64,000 nt of DNA. Source: Planococcus sp. APC 4015 (lineage in GTDB: Bacteria > Actinomycetota > Actinomycetes > Actinomycetales > Microbacteriaceae). A program made the translations under genes and the position numbers. The notes beneath the pieces were generated by a model. It was given only the letters and a program-made list of their open reading frames with translations, was not told the DNA's origin and did not search any database. Positions 1 to 7,411 of the stretch are shown here, in pieces (position 1 is the first letter of the stretch; every line of letters begins with the position of its first letter). Location: positions 1 through 64,000 of the forward strand of contig JASDDH010000019.1 in the NCBI GenBank assembly GCA_030407505.1, written 5' to 3'.

Positions 1-102
1 CCGCGCAAGCTCGAGGCGATCCGCGGAGCGCTCGAGGGCCGCTGGGTCACCACGCTGGTGACCGATCTGCGGACGGCGGAGAGCCTGGCCGCCGACGGGT
101 GA
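1..102 (+). CDS. SorC/DeoR-type sugar-responsive transcriptional regulator, C-terminal fragment
   Basis: The window opens inside a gene; only the last 33 residues and a TGA stop (100-102) are present. The fragment has the pattern KLEAIRGAL..WVTTLVTDLRTAESLA, which resembles the end of the sugar-phosphate-binding domain of SorC-family regulators (typically K(V)EAIRAAL...LITDE..A..LL). The DNA-binding part lies outside the window. It converges on the racemase-like gene with one base between the two stops. Because it adjoins the minus-strand importer and the divergent GH127/RuBisCO-like operon, it is a reasonable candidate regulator of them, but that is inference. Family assignment rests on a short stretch and is moderately sure. 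Confidence 0.6.
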   Translation, partial: PRKLEAIRGALEGRWVTTLVTDLRTAESLAADG

Positions 103-103
103 G

Positions 104-757
104 TCAGTCCGCGAGGCGCAGGGCGAGGCGTTCGACGCCCAGCCGGGGGCTCGTGAGCACCGGCACGTCCACCGACACCGCCTCGGCGGCGGATGCCATC
201 GAGGCCTGAGCGAGCACGACGACATCGGCGTCGGACGCGCCGCGCTCGATCGCGGCGGCGACGAGCCGGTCGTGCGTCGCGCGATCCCCGCCGGCCACGG
301 CGGCGAAGGCGCCCTCGATGACCTCGCTGGTGAGCACCGGCTCGGCGCCGACGAGGGCCGCGCGTTCGGCGATCAGCGCCAGCGTCGGTCGACACGTCGT
401 GGGCAGCGTCGCGAGGACGCGGATGCGGCGCCCCGCCGTGACCGCGGCATCCGCCATCGCCTCGTCCACGCGCAGCACGTCGATCCCGACCGCCTCCGCC
501 ACCGGTGCCGCCTGCTCAGAGATCGACGAGCACGTGAACATGACCACGTCGGCTCCCGCGGCGGCGGCCGCTCGGACCAGTCCCTCGATGCGCTCGGGGA
601 CGGACGGCGCGAGCTGCACATCGCCGAGGTCGCCGACGATCTTGTCGTCGAGGAAGTTGATCACGGTCGCACCCGGCAGGAGCTCGGCGGCCAGTTCGCC
701 GAAGGGGGCGATGTTGACGGCGCCGGTGTGGAGGAATGCGATGCGAGGAGGAGCCAT
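104..757 (-). CDS. Asp/Glu racemase-superfamily protein with a single catalytic-type cysteine
   Basis: The protein is 217 aa from the ATG at 757, which has an AAAGGA ribosome site eight bases upstream; an ATG at 766 that overlaps the permease stop (ATGA) would add three residues. The N-terminus (PPRIAFLHTGAVN) and the FTCSS motif with Cys76 fit the Asp/Glu/hydantoin racemase superfamily, where two cysteines normally act as acid and base. The second cysteine position reads VVVLAQASM, with Ala/Gln in place of the usual GC, so a classic two-base racemase is unlikely; a decarboxylase, isomerase or a relaxed-mechanism member is possible. It is the last gene of the SBP-permease-permease operon, so it probably acts on the imported compound or a product of it. 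Substrate unknown. Confidence 0.75.
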   Translation of the reverse strand: MAPPRIAFLHTGAVNIAPFGELAAELLPGATVINFLDDKIVGDLGDVQLAPSVPERIEGLVRAAAAAGADVVMFTCSSISEQAAPVAEAVGIDVLRVDEAMADAAVTAGRRIRVLATLPTTCRPTLALIAERAALVGAEPVLTSEVIEGAFAAVAGGDRATHDRLVAAAIERGASDADVVVLAQASMASAAEAVSVDVPVLTSPRLGVERLALRLAD

Positions 758-762
758 GGCGT

Positions 763-1671
763 TCATCCTTTCAGGGAGCCGGCGGCGAGACCGGCCATGA
801 TCTTCTTGTTCAGGAAGACGAACACGATGAGCAGCACGATGATGTTGATGCTGATCGCCGCGAAGAGCGGACCGTACTGCGTCGACCCGTACTGATCGGA
901 CAGGCTCAGCAGGCCGACCTGGATCGTGGCCAGCTCCGGTCTGGTCGTGAAGGTCAGGGCGATCAGCAGGTCGTTGAAGACGCTGAAGAACTGCACGAGG
1001 CCGATCGTCAGCATCGCGTTCTTCATCAGCGGCAGCGCGATGACGAAGAACGAGCGGAGGGGGCCCGAGCCGTCCATCGTCGCCGCCTCGAAGATCTCCC
1101 GGGGCAGCGTGCGGAAGTACGCCGCCATGAGGAACGTCGTCAGGGGGATGCCCATCGCGGTGTAGGTCAGGATGAGTGGCCACAGCGTGTTCGTCAGCCC
1201 CGCGCGGAAGTAGACCGTGAACAGCGGGACGAGGATCATCTGGCCCGGCACCATGATGCCCGCGAGGATGAACAGCAGGACCGTTCTGCGGCCCTTCCAG
1301 ATCATGATCTCGAGGACGTAGCCCGCCGCGATCCCCAGGATCAGGATGAGGGCGACCGACGGGATGGTCACCAGCAGGCTGTTGCGGTAGTTCACCGCGA
1401 CGTTGCCACGGGTGAGGGCTGAGACGTAGTTGTCGAAGTTCCAGGTCTCGGGGAGCGCCCAGGTCGGGTTCTCGAAGAACTCGGTCTGCGTCTTGAACGA
1501 TCCGAGGATCATCCACAGCTGCGGGTACAGCACGACGATCAGCAGCAGCGCGACGACGATCCAGATGGGCAGGCGCCGCACGGCGCGGCCCAGACGTCGG
1601 CTCGCGTGGTTCCGCGGTCGCGTCTTCCGGGACGCCGGACGCGCCTGGACGAGGGTCTGGGTGGCGGTCAT
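763..1671 (-). CDS. Carbohydrate ABC transporter permease (MalG/AraQ type)
   Basis: The 302-aa inner-membrane protein has about six hydrophobic helices (the first around residues 30-55, WIVVALLLIVVLYPQLW) and the permease EAA loop EAATMDGSGPLRSF, which docks to the ATPase. It ends in the usual ...AGSLKG tail of MalG-like CUT1 permeases. It starts one base after the stop of the partner permease and its stop overlaps the ATG at 766 upstream of the racemase-like gene, so the four genes form one operon. The basic N-terminal tail (many Arg/Lys in the first 30 residues) is longer than usual. No ATPase gene is nearby; a shared MsmK/UgpC-type ATPase elsewhere in the genome is presumed. The substrate is unknown, but the divergent GH127/RuBisCO-like operon points to a plant sugar or glycoside. 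Confidence 0.93.
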   Translation of the reverse strand: MTATQTLVQARPASRKTRPRNHASRRLGRAVRRLPIWIVVALLLIVVLYPQLWMILGSFKTQTEFFENPTWALPETWNFDNYVSALTRGNVAVNYRNSLLVTIPSVALILILGIAAGYVLEIMIWKGRRTVLLFILAGIMVPGQMILVPLFTVYFRAGLTNTLWPLILTYTAMGIPLTTFLMAAYFRTLPREIFEAATMDGSGPLRSFFVIALPLMKNAMLTIGLVQFFSVFNDLLIALTFTTRPELATIQVGLLSLSDQYGSTQYGPLFAAISINIIVLLIVFVFLNKKIMAGLAAGSLKG

Positions 1672-1672
1672 G

Positions 1673-2554
1673 TCAGTCCTCCACGCGCTTGCTCGAGGAG
1701 CGGAACACGGTCAGCGTGAAGACGAGGCACAGCAGCGTCAGCACGAGCGCGATCGTGCTGCCGTAGCCGTACTCTGCGTACTCGAACGCGGTGCGGTACA
1801 TGTACAGGGTGAGGGGCGATGTCGACGTGCCCGGTCCGCCGTTGTTCAGCGCCAGCAGGCTGTCGAACACCTTGAGAGTCGAGTTGAAGCTGAAGATGAT
1901 CGACGACAGGAGGATGGGCGCCGACAGCGGCAGGATGATGTGACGCACGAGGCGGAACCCCGCCGCGCCGTCGAGTCGCGCCGACTCGATGATCTCATCG
2001 GGGATGTCGAGGAGTCCGGTGTAGAGCAGGACGGCGTAGAACCCCATCGAGCCCCAGAGGGTCATCACGATCGCGGTCGCCATGGTGCCGGCCGTCGAGG
2101 CCATGAACTCGACGCTCGGGCCTCCGAAGAGGTTGATGACGTCGTTCACCGGCCCCTGGTTCTCGCCGACGGCGACGAAGCTACGGAACAGCAGCGCCAC
2201 GGCCACGGTGGGCAGGACCATGGGGAAGAAGACCGCGGTGCGGACGAACGCCGATCCCTTGCGGAGGACGAACACGTACAGGAGCGCCAGCAGATAGCCG
2301 AGCACGACCTGGCTCGCCGTGGCGAGGACGGCGAACACCACGCTCACGCCGAGCGACTGCAGTGCCGCGCCGTCGGTGAAGAACGTGGTGAAGTTCTGGA
2401 TGCCGACGAACTCGAACCCCCGCAGGCTGTTGCCCTGGAAGAACGACAGACCCAGCGACCACAGGACGGGGACGACCTTGAGCAGGACGTAGATCGCCAG
2501 GGGCGGTATGAGCAGGATGAGGATCGTCTTGCGGTCCCCGAAGACACGATTCAT
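1673..2554 (-). CDS. Carbohydrate ABC transporter permease (MalF/UgpA type)
   Basis: The 293-aa integral membrane protein begins with a short cytoplasmic segment and a first helix (ILILLIPPLAIYVLLKVVPVLW, residues 11-32). It carries an EAA-type loop (ESARLDGAAGFRLVRHIILP) and ends with a TVFRSS-type cytoplasmic tail. It has the length and topology of CUT1 MalF-like permeases without the long MalF periplasmic loop. It lies 70 bp downstream of the solute-binding lipoprotein gene, with a strong hairpin in that gap, and one base before the second permease. The two permeases would form the heterodimeric channel for the substrate delivered by the lipoprotein. Confidence 0.93.
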   Translation of the reverse strand: MNRVFGDRKTILILLIPPLAIYVLLKVVPVLWSLGLSFFQGNSLRGFEFVGIQNFTTFFTDGAALQSLGVSVVFAVLATASQVVLGYLLALLYVFVLRKGSAFVRTAVFFPMVLPTVAVALLFRSFVAVGENQGPVNDVINLFGGPSVEFMASTAGTMATAIVMTLWGSMGFYAVLLYTGLLDIPDEIIESARLDGAAGFRLVRHIILPLSAPILLSSIIFSFNSTLKVFDSLLALNNGGPGTSTSPLTLYMYRTAFEYAEYGYGSTIALVLTLLCLVFTLTVFRSSSKRVED

Positions 2555-2582
2555 CGTCGGAACCTTCCCGAGGTCAAGGAGA

Positions 2583-2615
2583 GACCCGGCCTCCGTGCAG
2601 CACGGAGGCCGGGTC
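2583..2615 (-). terminator. Intercistronic hairpin after the solute-binding protein gene
   Basis: A perfect 15-bp inverted repeat (GACCCGGCCTCCGTG and its complement) with a three-base loop CAG lies between the lipoprotein stop (2625) and the permease start (2554). No U-tract follows. It therefore more likely slows 3' decay of the abundant lipoprotein mRNA, or acts as a partial terminator, than ends the operon. A near twin stands after the second solute-binding protein gene. Confidence 0.7.
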
Positions 2616-2624
2616 GGGGATCGA

Positions 2625-3968
2625 TCAGCCGGCGGCGGTGATGCTCGCCTGCAGGTCGGCCATGTACTGCTCGGGCGTCATCTGACCGGTCGTCAGCAGG
2701 GTGACGTTGGTCGAGGCGAGCGAGTTCGACTTGGCGTCGAGGAGTGCCTCGAACCACAGGACGGTCTCGGAGATCTCCGCGATCTTCTCCTGGACGAACG
2801 CCGTCGTCTCGGGGATGTCGGTGACCTCGCCGTTGACCTTGAAGCCCGACAGCACACCGGCGTCCTGGAGGGCGGCCTGCCCGTAGTTCTCGGCGATGCA
2901 GGCGAACCAGTCGGCGACCTTGGGTCCGATGAGCTTGGGGTTGGCCGACATCGCCGCGCCGGCGTTCGCCGGCCACTGGTCGATGTTGCCCGCGCCACCG
3001 TCGACGGCCGGGAAGGGCATGAAGCCGACGTTGTCGGCGCCGATCTCGTTCTGCGCCTCATCGTTGATGTTGCTCAGCAGCCACGTGCCGTCGTACTTCA
3101 TCGCGGCCTTGCCCGTGAGGAACTGGGCCGTCGCGGCATCGGGCTCGAGCGAGTTGAAGCCCTCGCCGAAGAAGCCGGCCTCGGCCATGTCCTGGAGCGC
3201 GGTGGCACCCGCGATGTAGCCCTCGTCGGTGAGCTCGGCGTTGCCGTCACGGATGTCGACCATCGCCTCCGGGCCGACGTTGCGGAAGATGTACATGCCC
3301 ATGATGCGGGTGAGGGGCCAGCCCTGCGACCCGGCCTGCGCGAACGGCGTGTACCCGGCATCCTGGATCTCGGCACTCGCGTCGAGCAGTTCGTCGAACG
3401 TCTGGGGCTCTTCGAGGCCCAGCTCTTCGAAGATCGCCTTGTTGTACCAGATGCCCTCGAGGTTGTACTGGTACGGAAGCGAGACCATCTGGCCGTAGAC
3501 GTTGTTGACGGTGGAGGATGCCGCGGGCAGCACGTTGTCCCAGGCGCCGGCCTCGGTCAGCACCTCTTCGTAGTCCGCCACGAGATCGGCGACGCCGAGG
3601 TCGCCGTCGGGCCGCACCATCGCGGTTCCGGCGATGAAGTGGGCGGGAAGCGCGTCCTGGCTGGCCAGCAGCGTCACCTTCTGCACGACGTCGGCCTGAG
3701 CCGTCTTCTCGTGCACGAGCGGCAGTGCCTCGTTCTCGGCCGCGCACTGGTCCTCGGACAGCGCGGTCAGCTGCGCCTCGAGCGCGGCGTTCTCGTTCGC
3801 GCTCAGGACGGTGAAGGTCTCGGGGTCGGTGCCGGGGTAGTTGCCGGAGCCGGCCTCGCCGGATGCGGCCGGCGACGCGCCGCCACCTGCGCAGGCGGCG
3901 AGGGGGAGAAGAGTGGCGAGCGCGAGACCGGTCACGATCATGCTGCGCCGCGAAGTGCGGGTATTCAT
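2625..3968 (-). CDS. Extracellular solute-binding lipoprotein of a sugar ABC importer
   Basis: The start chosen is the ATG at 3968, preceded by a strong AAGGAGG ribosome site at about 7-bp spacing; an upstream ATG at 4010 would add 14 residues ahead of the signal peptide and is unlikely. The 447-aa product has an n-region with RR, a hydrophobic core and the lipobox LAAC with Cys26, followed by a flexible Gly/Ser/Ala linker, so it should be a membrane-anchored lipoprotein. The rest looks like a CUT1 (SBP type 1) sugar-binding protein, for example NNVYGQMVSLPYQYNLEGIWYN in two halves around positions 150-175, and KAAMKYDGTWLLSN near 285. It heads the operon with two permeases and reads divergently from the GH127 gene. 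The ligand cannot be told from sequence. Confidence 0.93.
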   Translation of the reverse strand: MNTRTSRRSMIVTGLALATLLPLAACAGGGASPAASGEAGSGNYPGTDPETFTVLSANENAALEAQLTALSEDQCAAENEALPLVHEKTAQADVVQKVTLLASQDALPAHFIAGTAMVRPDGDLGVADLVADYEEVLTEAGAWDNVLPAASSTVNNVYGQMVSLPYQYNLEGIWYNKAIFEELGLEEPQTFDELLDASAEIQDAGYTPFAQAGSQGWPLTRIMGMYIFRNVGPEAMVDIRDGNAELTDEGYIAGATALQDMAEAGFFGEGFNSLEPDAATAQFLTGKAAMKYDGTWLLSNINDEAQNEIGADNVGFMPFPAVDGGAGNIDQWPANAGAAMSANPKLIGPKVADWFACIAENYGQAALQDAGVLSGFKVNGEVTDIPETTAFVQEKIAEISETVLWFEALLDAKSNSLASTNVTLLTTGQMTPEQYMADLQASITAAG

Positions 3969-4015
3969 AGCGTCCTCCTTGACGACGTCCATGCGGGATT
4001 GCGGGTACATCAGCG

Positions 4016-4044
4016 ACAGTAGGGCGGAAGCGGATGTGTGTCAA
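4016..4044 (-). promoter_or_regulatory. Promoter of the SBP-permease-racemase operon
   Basis: On the minus strand a consensus -35 TTGACA (4039-4044) is followed after exactly 17 bp by -10 TACTGT (4016-4021), about 48 bp upstream of the lipoprotein start at 3968. This is one of the best sigma-70-type promoters in the window. Confidence 0.7.
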
Positions 4045-4053
4045 CAGTCGGGG

Positions 4054-4082
4054 TTGAAATTCTATTCACTTTATGACTGAAT
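4054..4082 (+). promoter_or_regulatory. Possible promoter and operator of the GH127-RLP-kinase operon
   Basis: A plus-strand -35 TTGAAA (4054-4059) with 17-bp spacing to CTGAAT (4077-4082) sits in the only AT-rich part of the divergent intergenic region. The inverted repeat ATTCA (4064-4068) / TGAAT (4078-4082) overlaps the -10 and could be an operator. The assignment is tentative: the -10 is weak and no bound regulator is known. Confidence 0.35.
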
Positions 4083-4157
4083 CGTGGAGAGCAGTGCCGC
4101 TTGCCGGGTCGTCCCTCCCGGCGCGAGACTGAACCGCACTCGGAAGGACGGCATCGC

Positions 4158-6149
4158 ATGCCTGCCAAGACAGCGCCACGCGCGCACGCCTCACTTCGAC
4201 CCCTCGATGCCGCCCACGCCCGGTGGGCGCGGGGTTTCTGGGGCGACGTGCACACCCGCACCCGCGATGTCACGATCCCCGGCATCTGGGGGTCGCTGAG
4301 CGACCCCGCCACGAGCCCGGGTCTGCGCAACTTCCGGCTGGCCGCCGGCCTCGAGAAGGGCGCCCACGTCGGTCCTCCGTTCATGGACGGCGACTTCTAC
4401 AAGTGGTTCGAAGCCGCGGTCGCCCGTCTCGAGACCGACCCCGACGCCGGACTCGAGGAGCGTCTGGAGCAGCTCGCCGCCCTCATCGCCTCCGTGCAGC
4501 GCGACGACGGGTACCTCCACACCCCGACCTTCATCGCCGAGCGCCACGCCGAAGACGTCGTGGCGCTCGCCGACCGGTTCAACTTCGAGACCTACAACCT
4601 GGGTCACCTCATCACCGCGGGAGTGCGCCACTGGCAGGTGACCGGGAGCGAGACGCTGCTGGTGGCCGCGAAGAAGGCGGCATCCTTCCTCGAAGACCTC
4701 GCGACGAACAAGCCCGTCGAACTCGCCCGGAGCGCCATCTGCCCCTCTCACTACATGGCCGTCATCGAACTGCACCGCGCGACGGGAGAGGACCGCTACC
4801 TCGAGCTCGCCGAATCGTTCGTGCGCGTCCGCGACGCGTTCGACGAGGGCGGCGACGACAACCAGGACCGCCTGCCGGTGCGCGAGCAGACCACGGTGGC
4901 CGGTCACGCCGTCCGCGCCAACTACCTCTACGCCGGTCTCGCCGACCTCGTGGCCGAGACGGGCGACGAGCCGCTGCAGGCCGTGCTCGAAAGGCTGTGG
5001 GACGACGTCGTCCAGACGAAGCTCTATCTCACCGGCGGCTGCGGAGCGCTCTACGACGGGGCCTCGCCCGACGGTCATCCCTGGCAGGGCGAGATCAGCC
5101 GTGTGCACCAGGCGTACGGGCGGCCGTTCCAGCTGCCCAACACGACCGCCCACGCGGAATCCTGCGCGAACATCGGCATGATCTTCTGGAGCGAGCGGAT
5201 GCTGGCCCTCACCGGCGACGCCCGCTACGCCGACGTGATGGAGCAGATCGCATTCAACAGCCTGCTCGCGAGCATCAGCCTCGCCGGTTCGCAGTACTTC
5301 TACACGAACGCGCTGCGCCAGGTCCGCGACCTGCCCTACGACCTGCGCCGACCGGGCGACACGGGTCAGGAGATCGTCCCGACCCCACCGCCGTCGGACG
5401 AGCGGCTGCGTCAGACCTACCTGTCGTGCTTCTGCTGCCCGCCCAACATCGCCCGCACCCTGGCACGCTTCCACGAGCGCGCCGCGTCCATCGCCGACGA
5501 CGGGCTGTACGTGCACCTCTACGGCGGCAGCGACCTCGACGTCACCGACGCGTCGGGCGGTCGCCTCGCGCTCCGCGAGGACGGCGACCACCCGTGGGGC
5601 GAGCGCCTCACCTTCACGGTGACGGCGGCCGAAGGCGCGATCCCCGTGCACCTGCGGATCCCCGGGTGGTCCGCCGGGGTGACGCTCACGGTGAACGGCG
5701 AGCAGCGCGCGGTGTCCGAACCCGGCACCTACACCCGCATCGAGCACCCGTGGCGCGTGGGTGACGTGATCGAACTCGTGCTCCCCATGCCGATCCGCGT
5801 CCTGCGCGGTCATCGCCTGGCCGAGGAGATCACGAACCAGGTCGCGATCCAGCGTGGACCCGTCGTCTACTGTCTTGAAAGCGCCGATCTTACCGACGGC
5901 GTGCTCCTCGAGCAGGCCGCCTTCCGTCGGGGAAGCGCGCTGACCCCCGTCGAGACCGAGATCGGCGGCGTGCGCGTCATCGCCGTCGAGACCGAGCTCA
6001 CCGTGCTGCCGGCGGGCGAGGCATCCGCTCTCTACGACGACCTCGACGACGCTCCGCTGTCGAGCATCCCGGTGCGGCTGATCCCGTACTTCGCGTGGGG
6101 CAACCGGGGGGCGGGCGAGATGTCGGTGTGGCTCCCCGTGGTGTGGTGA
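4158..6149 (+). CDS. GH127-family glycoside hydrolase (beta-L-arabinofuranosidase type)
   Basis: The 663-aa protein starts at the ATG at 4158 with GGAAGG ten bases upstream; earlier ATGs add non-conserved sequence. It has the GH127 (DUF1680) build: an alpha/alpha-barrel with the fold-typical stretch FYKWFEAAV near residue 78 and a C-terminal beta domain. The catalytic and zinc set is complete: HAESCANIG gives Glu334 and Cys336, and CFCCPPN gives Cys424, Cys426 and Cys427, matching the Glu/Cys site of characterised beta-L-arabinofuranosidases that use a cysteine nucleophile. No signal peptide is seen, so it acts on imported oligosaccharides or glycosides. It is the first gene of an operon with a RuBisCO-like protein and a DUF1537 kinase; that context raises the possibility of activity on a related branched pentofuranoside such as apiose, which is only inference. 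Confidence 0.88.
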   Translation: MPAKTAPRAHASLRPLDAAHARWARGFWGDVHTRTRDVTIPGIWGSLSDPATSPGLRNFRLAAGLEKGAHVGPPFMDGDFYKWFEAAVARLETDPDAGLEERLEQLAALIASVQRDDGYLHTPTFIAERHAEDVVALADRFNFETYNLGHLITAGVRHWQVTGSETLLVAAKKAASFLEDLATNKPVELARSAICPSHYMAVIELHRATGEDRYLELAESFVRVRDAFDEGGDDNQDRLPVREQTTVAGHAVRANYLYAGLADLVAETGDEPLQAVLERLWDDVVQTKLYLTGGCGALYDGASPDGHPWQGEISRVHQAYGRPFQLPNTTAHAESCANIGMIFWSERMLALTGDARYADVMEQIAFNSLLASISLAGSQYFYTNALRQVRDLPYDLRRPGDTGQEIVPTPPPSDERLRQTYLSCFCCPPNIARTLARFHERAASIADDGLYVHLYGGSDLDVTDASGGRLALREDGDHPWGERLTFTVTAAEGAIPVHLRIPGWSAGVTLTVNGEQRAVSEPGTYTRIEHPWRVGDVIELVLPMPIRVLRGHRLAEEITNQVAIQRGPVVYCLESADLTDGVLLEQAAFRRGSALTPVETEIGGVRVIAVETELTVLPAGEASALYDDLDDAPLSSIPVRLIPYFAWGNRGAGEMSVWLPVVW

Positions 6150-6154
6150 CGGCC

Positions 6155-7411
6155 ATGACCAACGCATACGTCACCGCGACGTACGTGATCGAGACGTCGT
6201 TCCCGCTGGAGCACGCCGCCGAAGTCCTCGCCGGCGAGCAGTCGACGGGCACCTTCGTGCGCGTCGAGCGGGAGTCCGACGATCTGCGGGCCCGCTTCGC
6301 CGCACAGGTCGAGAGCATCCGGGAGATCCCCCTCAGCGGCGCCTCGCCACTGCCGGGCACGATCGGCGATCCGCATGCGCGCCGACGAGCGCTCCTGCGC
6401 CTGCGCTTCCCTCTGGACAACTTCGGCCCGTCGCTGCCGAACCTGATGGCCGCCGTCGCCGGCAACCTGTTCGAGCTGAAGGAGCTGGGAGCGATCCGAC
6501 TGGTCGATCTCGACCTGCCGGGCGCGTTCGCCGAGCGCTATGCCGGTCCGCAGTTCGGCGTCGCCGGCACCCGTCGCCTGATGAACCGCCCCGCGGGCGC
6601 CATGATCGGCACGATCGTCAAGCCCAGCATCGGCCTGTCGCCGGAAGATCTCGCCGAGGTCGTCGGTGAGCTCGCGACGGCCGGGATCGACTTCATCAAG
6701 GACGACGAACTGCAGGGCAACGGTCCCTCGGCGCCCCTGGAGGCGCGGGTCCAGGCCGTCATGCCCGTGCTGAAGCGTCACGCCGACCGCACCGGCTCGA
6801 TGCCGATGTACGCCTTCAACATCACCGACGACATCGGCAGACTGGAGCAGAACCACGATCTCGTGGTGGCCAACGGAGGGACGTGCGTCATGGCATGCGT
6901 CAACCTCATCGGTCTCGCCGGGCTGGAGTACCTCCGCTCTCGGGCGAGCGTGCCCATCCACGGGCACCGCACCATGCTCGGAGCGATCGCCCGCAGCGAC
7001 CAGGTGGGCATCGCCTTCCGCGCGTGGCAGAAGCTCGCCCGTCTCTCGGGGGCGGACCACCTGCACACCAACGGGATCAGCAACAAGTTCTACGAGTCGG
7101 ACGAAGAGGTGCTCACCGCGATCGCGGACGTGCGCGCGCCCCTGTTGGGCGTCACCCCGACCGTGCCGGTGCTGTCCTCCGGGCAGTGGGGCGGCCTTGC
7201 GCACGCGACATACTCCGCGGTCGGGACCACCGATCTGCTGGTCCTGTCCGGCGGCGGAATCCACGGGCATCCCGACGGCGCAGCGGCAGGAGTGACCAGC
7301 ATGCGCGAAGCGTGGGCCTCGGCCGAGCGCGGCGAGACCGTCGACGAGGCCTTCGCCGCATCCGCCGCACTGCGCCGTGCCGCCGAGAGGTTCGGCCCCG
7401 TCCGTGTCTGA
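6155..7411 (+). CDS. oiaX: RuBisCO-like protein, probable 3-oxo-isoapionate-4-phosphate decarboxylase (OiaX-like)
   Basis: The 418-aa protein has the RuBisCO large-chain fold: N-terminal ferredoxin-like domain to about residue 140, then the TIM barrel. The metal site is retained (GIDFIKDDEL gives Lys182, Asp184 and Glu185, equivalent to the carbamylated Lys201, Asp203 and Glu204 of plant enzyme), as is GTIVKP with Lys156 (Lys175 equivalent). The next lysine (Lys177 equivalent) is Ser158, and loop 6 reads HTNGISNKF, so it is a form-IV-type RuBisCO-like protein, not a carboxylase. RuBisCO-like proteins paired with a DUF1537 kinase are known from D-apiose catabolism, where OiaX decarboxylates 3-oxo-isoapionate 4-phosphate. 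Six bases after GH127, and eight bases overlapping the kinase start. Fold is certain; the exact reaction is inferred from the pairing. Confidence 0.7.
   Translation: MTNAYVTATYVIETSFPLEHAAEVLAGEQSTGTFVRVERESDDLRARFAAQVESIREIPLSGASPLPGTIGDPHARRRALLRLRFPLDNFGPSLPNLMAAVAGNLFELKELGAIRLVDLDLPGAFAERYAGPQFGVAGTRRLMNRPAGAMIGTIVKPSIGLSPEDLAEVVGELATAGIDFIKDDELQGNGPSAPLEARVQAVMPVLKRHADRTGSMPMYAFNITDDIGRLEQNHDLVVANGGTCVMACVNLIGLAGLEYLRSRASVPIHGHRTMLGAIARSDQVGIAFRAWQKLARLSGADHLHTNGISNKFYESDEEVLTAIADVRAPLLGVTPTVPVLSSGQWGGLAHATYSAVGTTDLLVLSGGGIHGHPDGAAAGVTSMREAWASAERGETVDEAFAASAALRRAAERFGPVRV

Noticed and set aside
6155-7411. True CO2-fixing RuBisCO
   Set aside because: The Lys177-equivalent is Ser, the loop-6 sequence differs from carboxylases, there is no small subunit or phosphoribulokinase, and the kinase neighbour is DUF1537.
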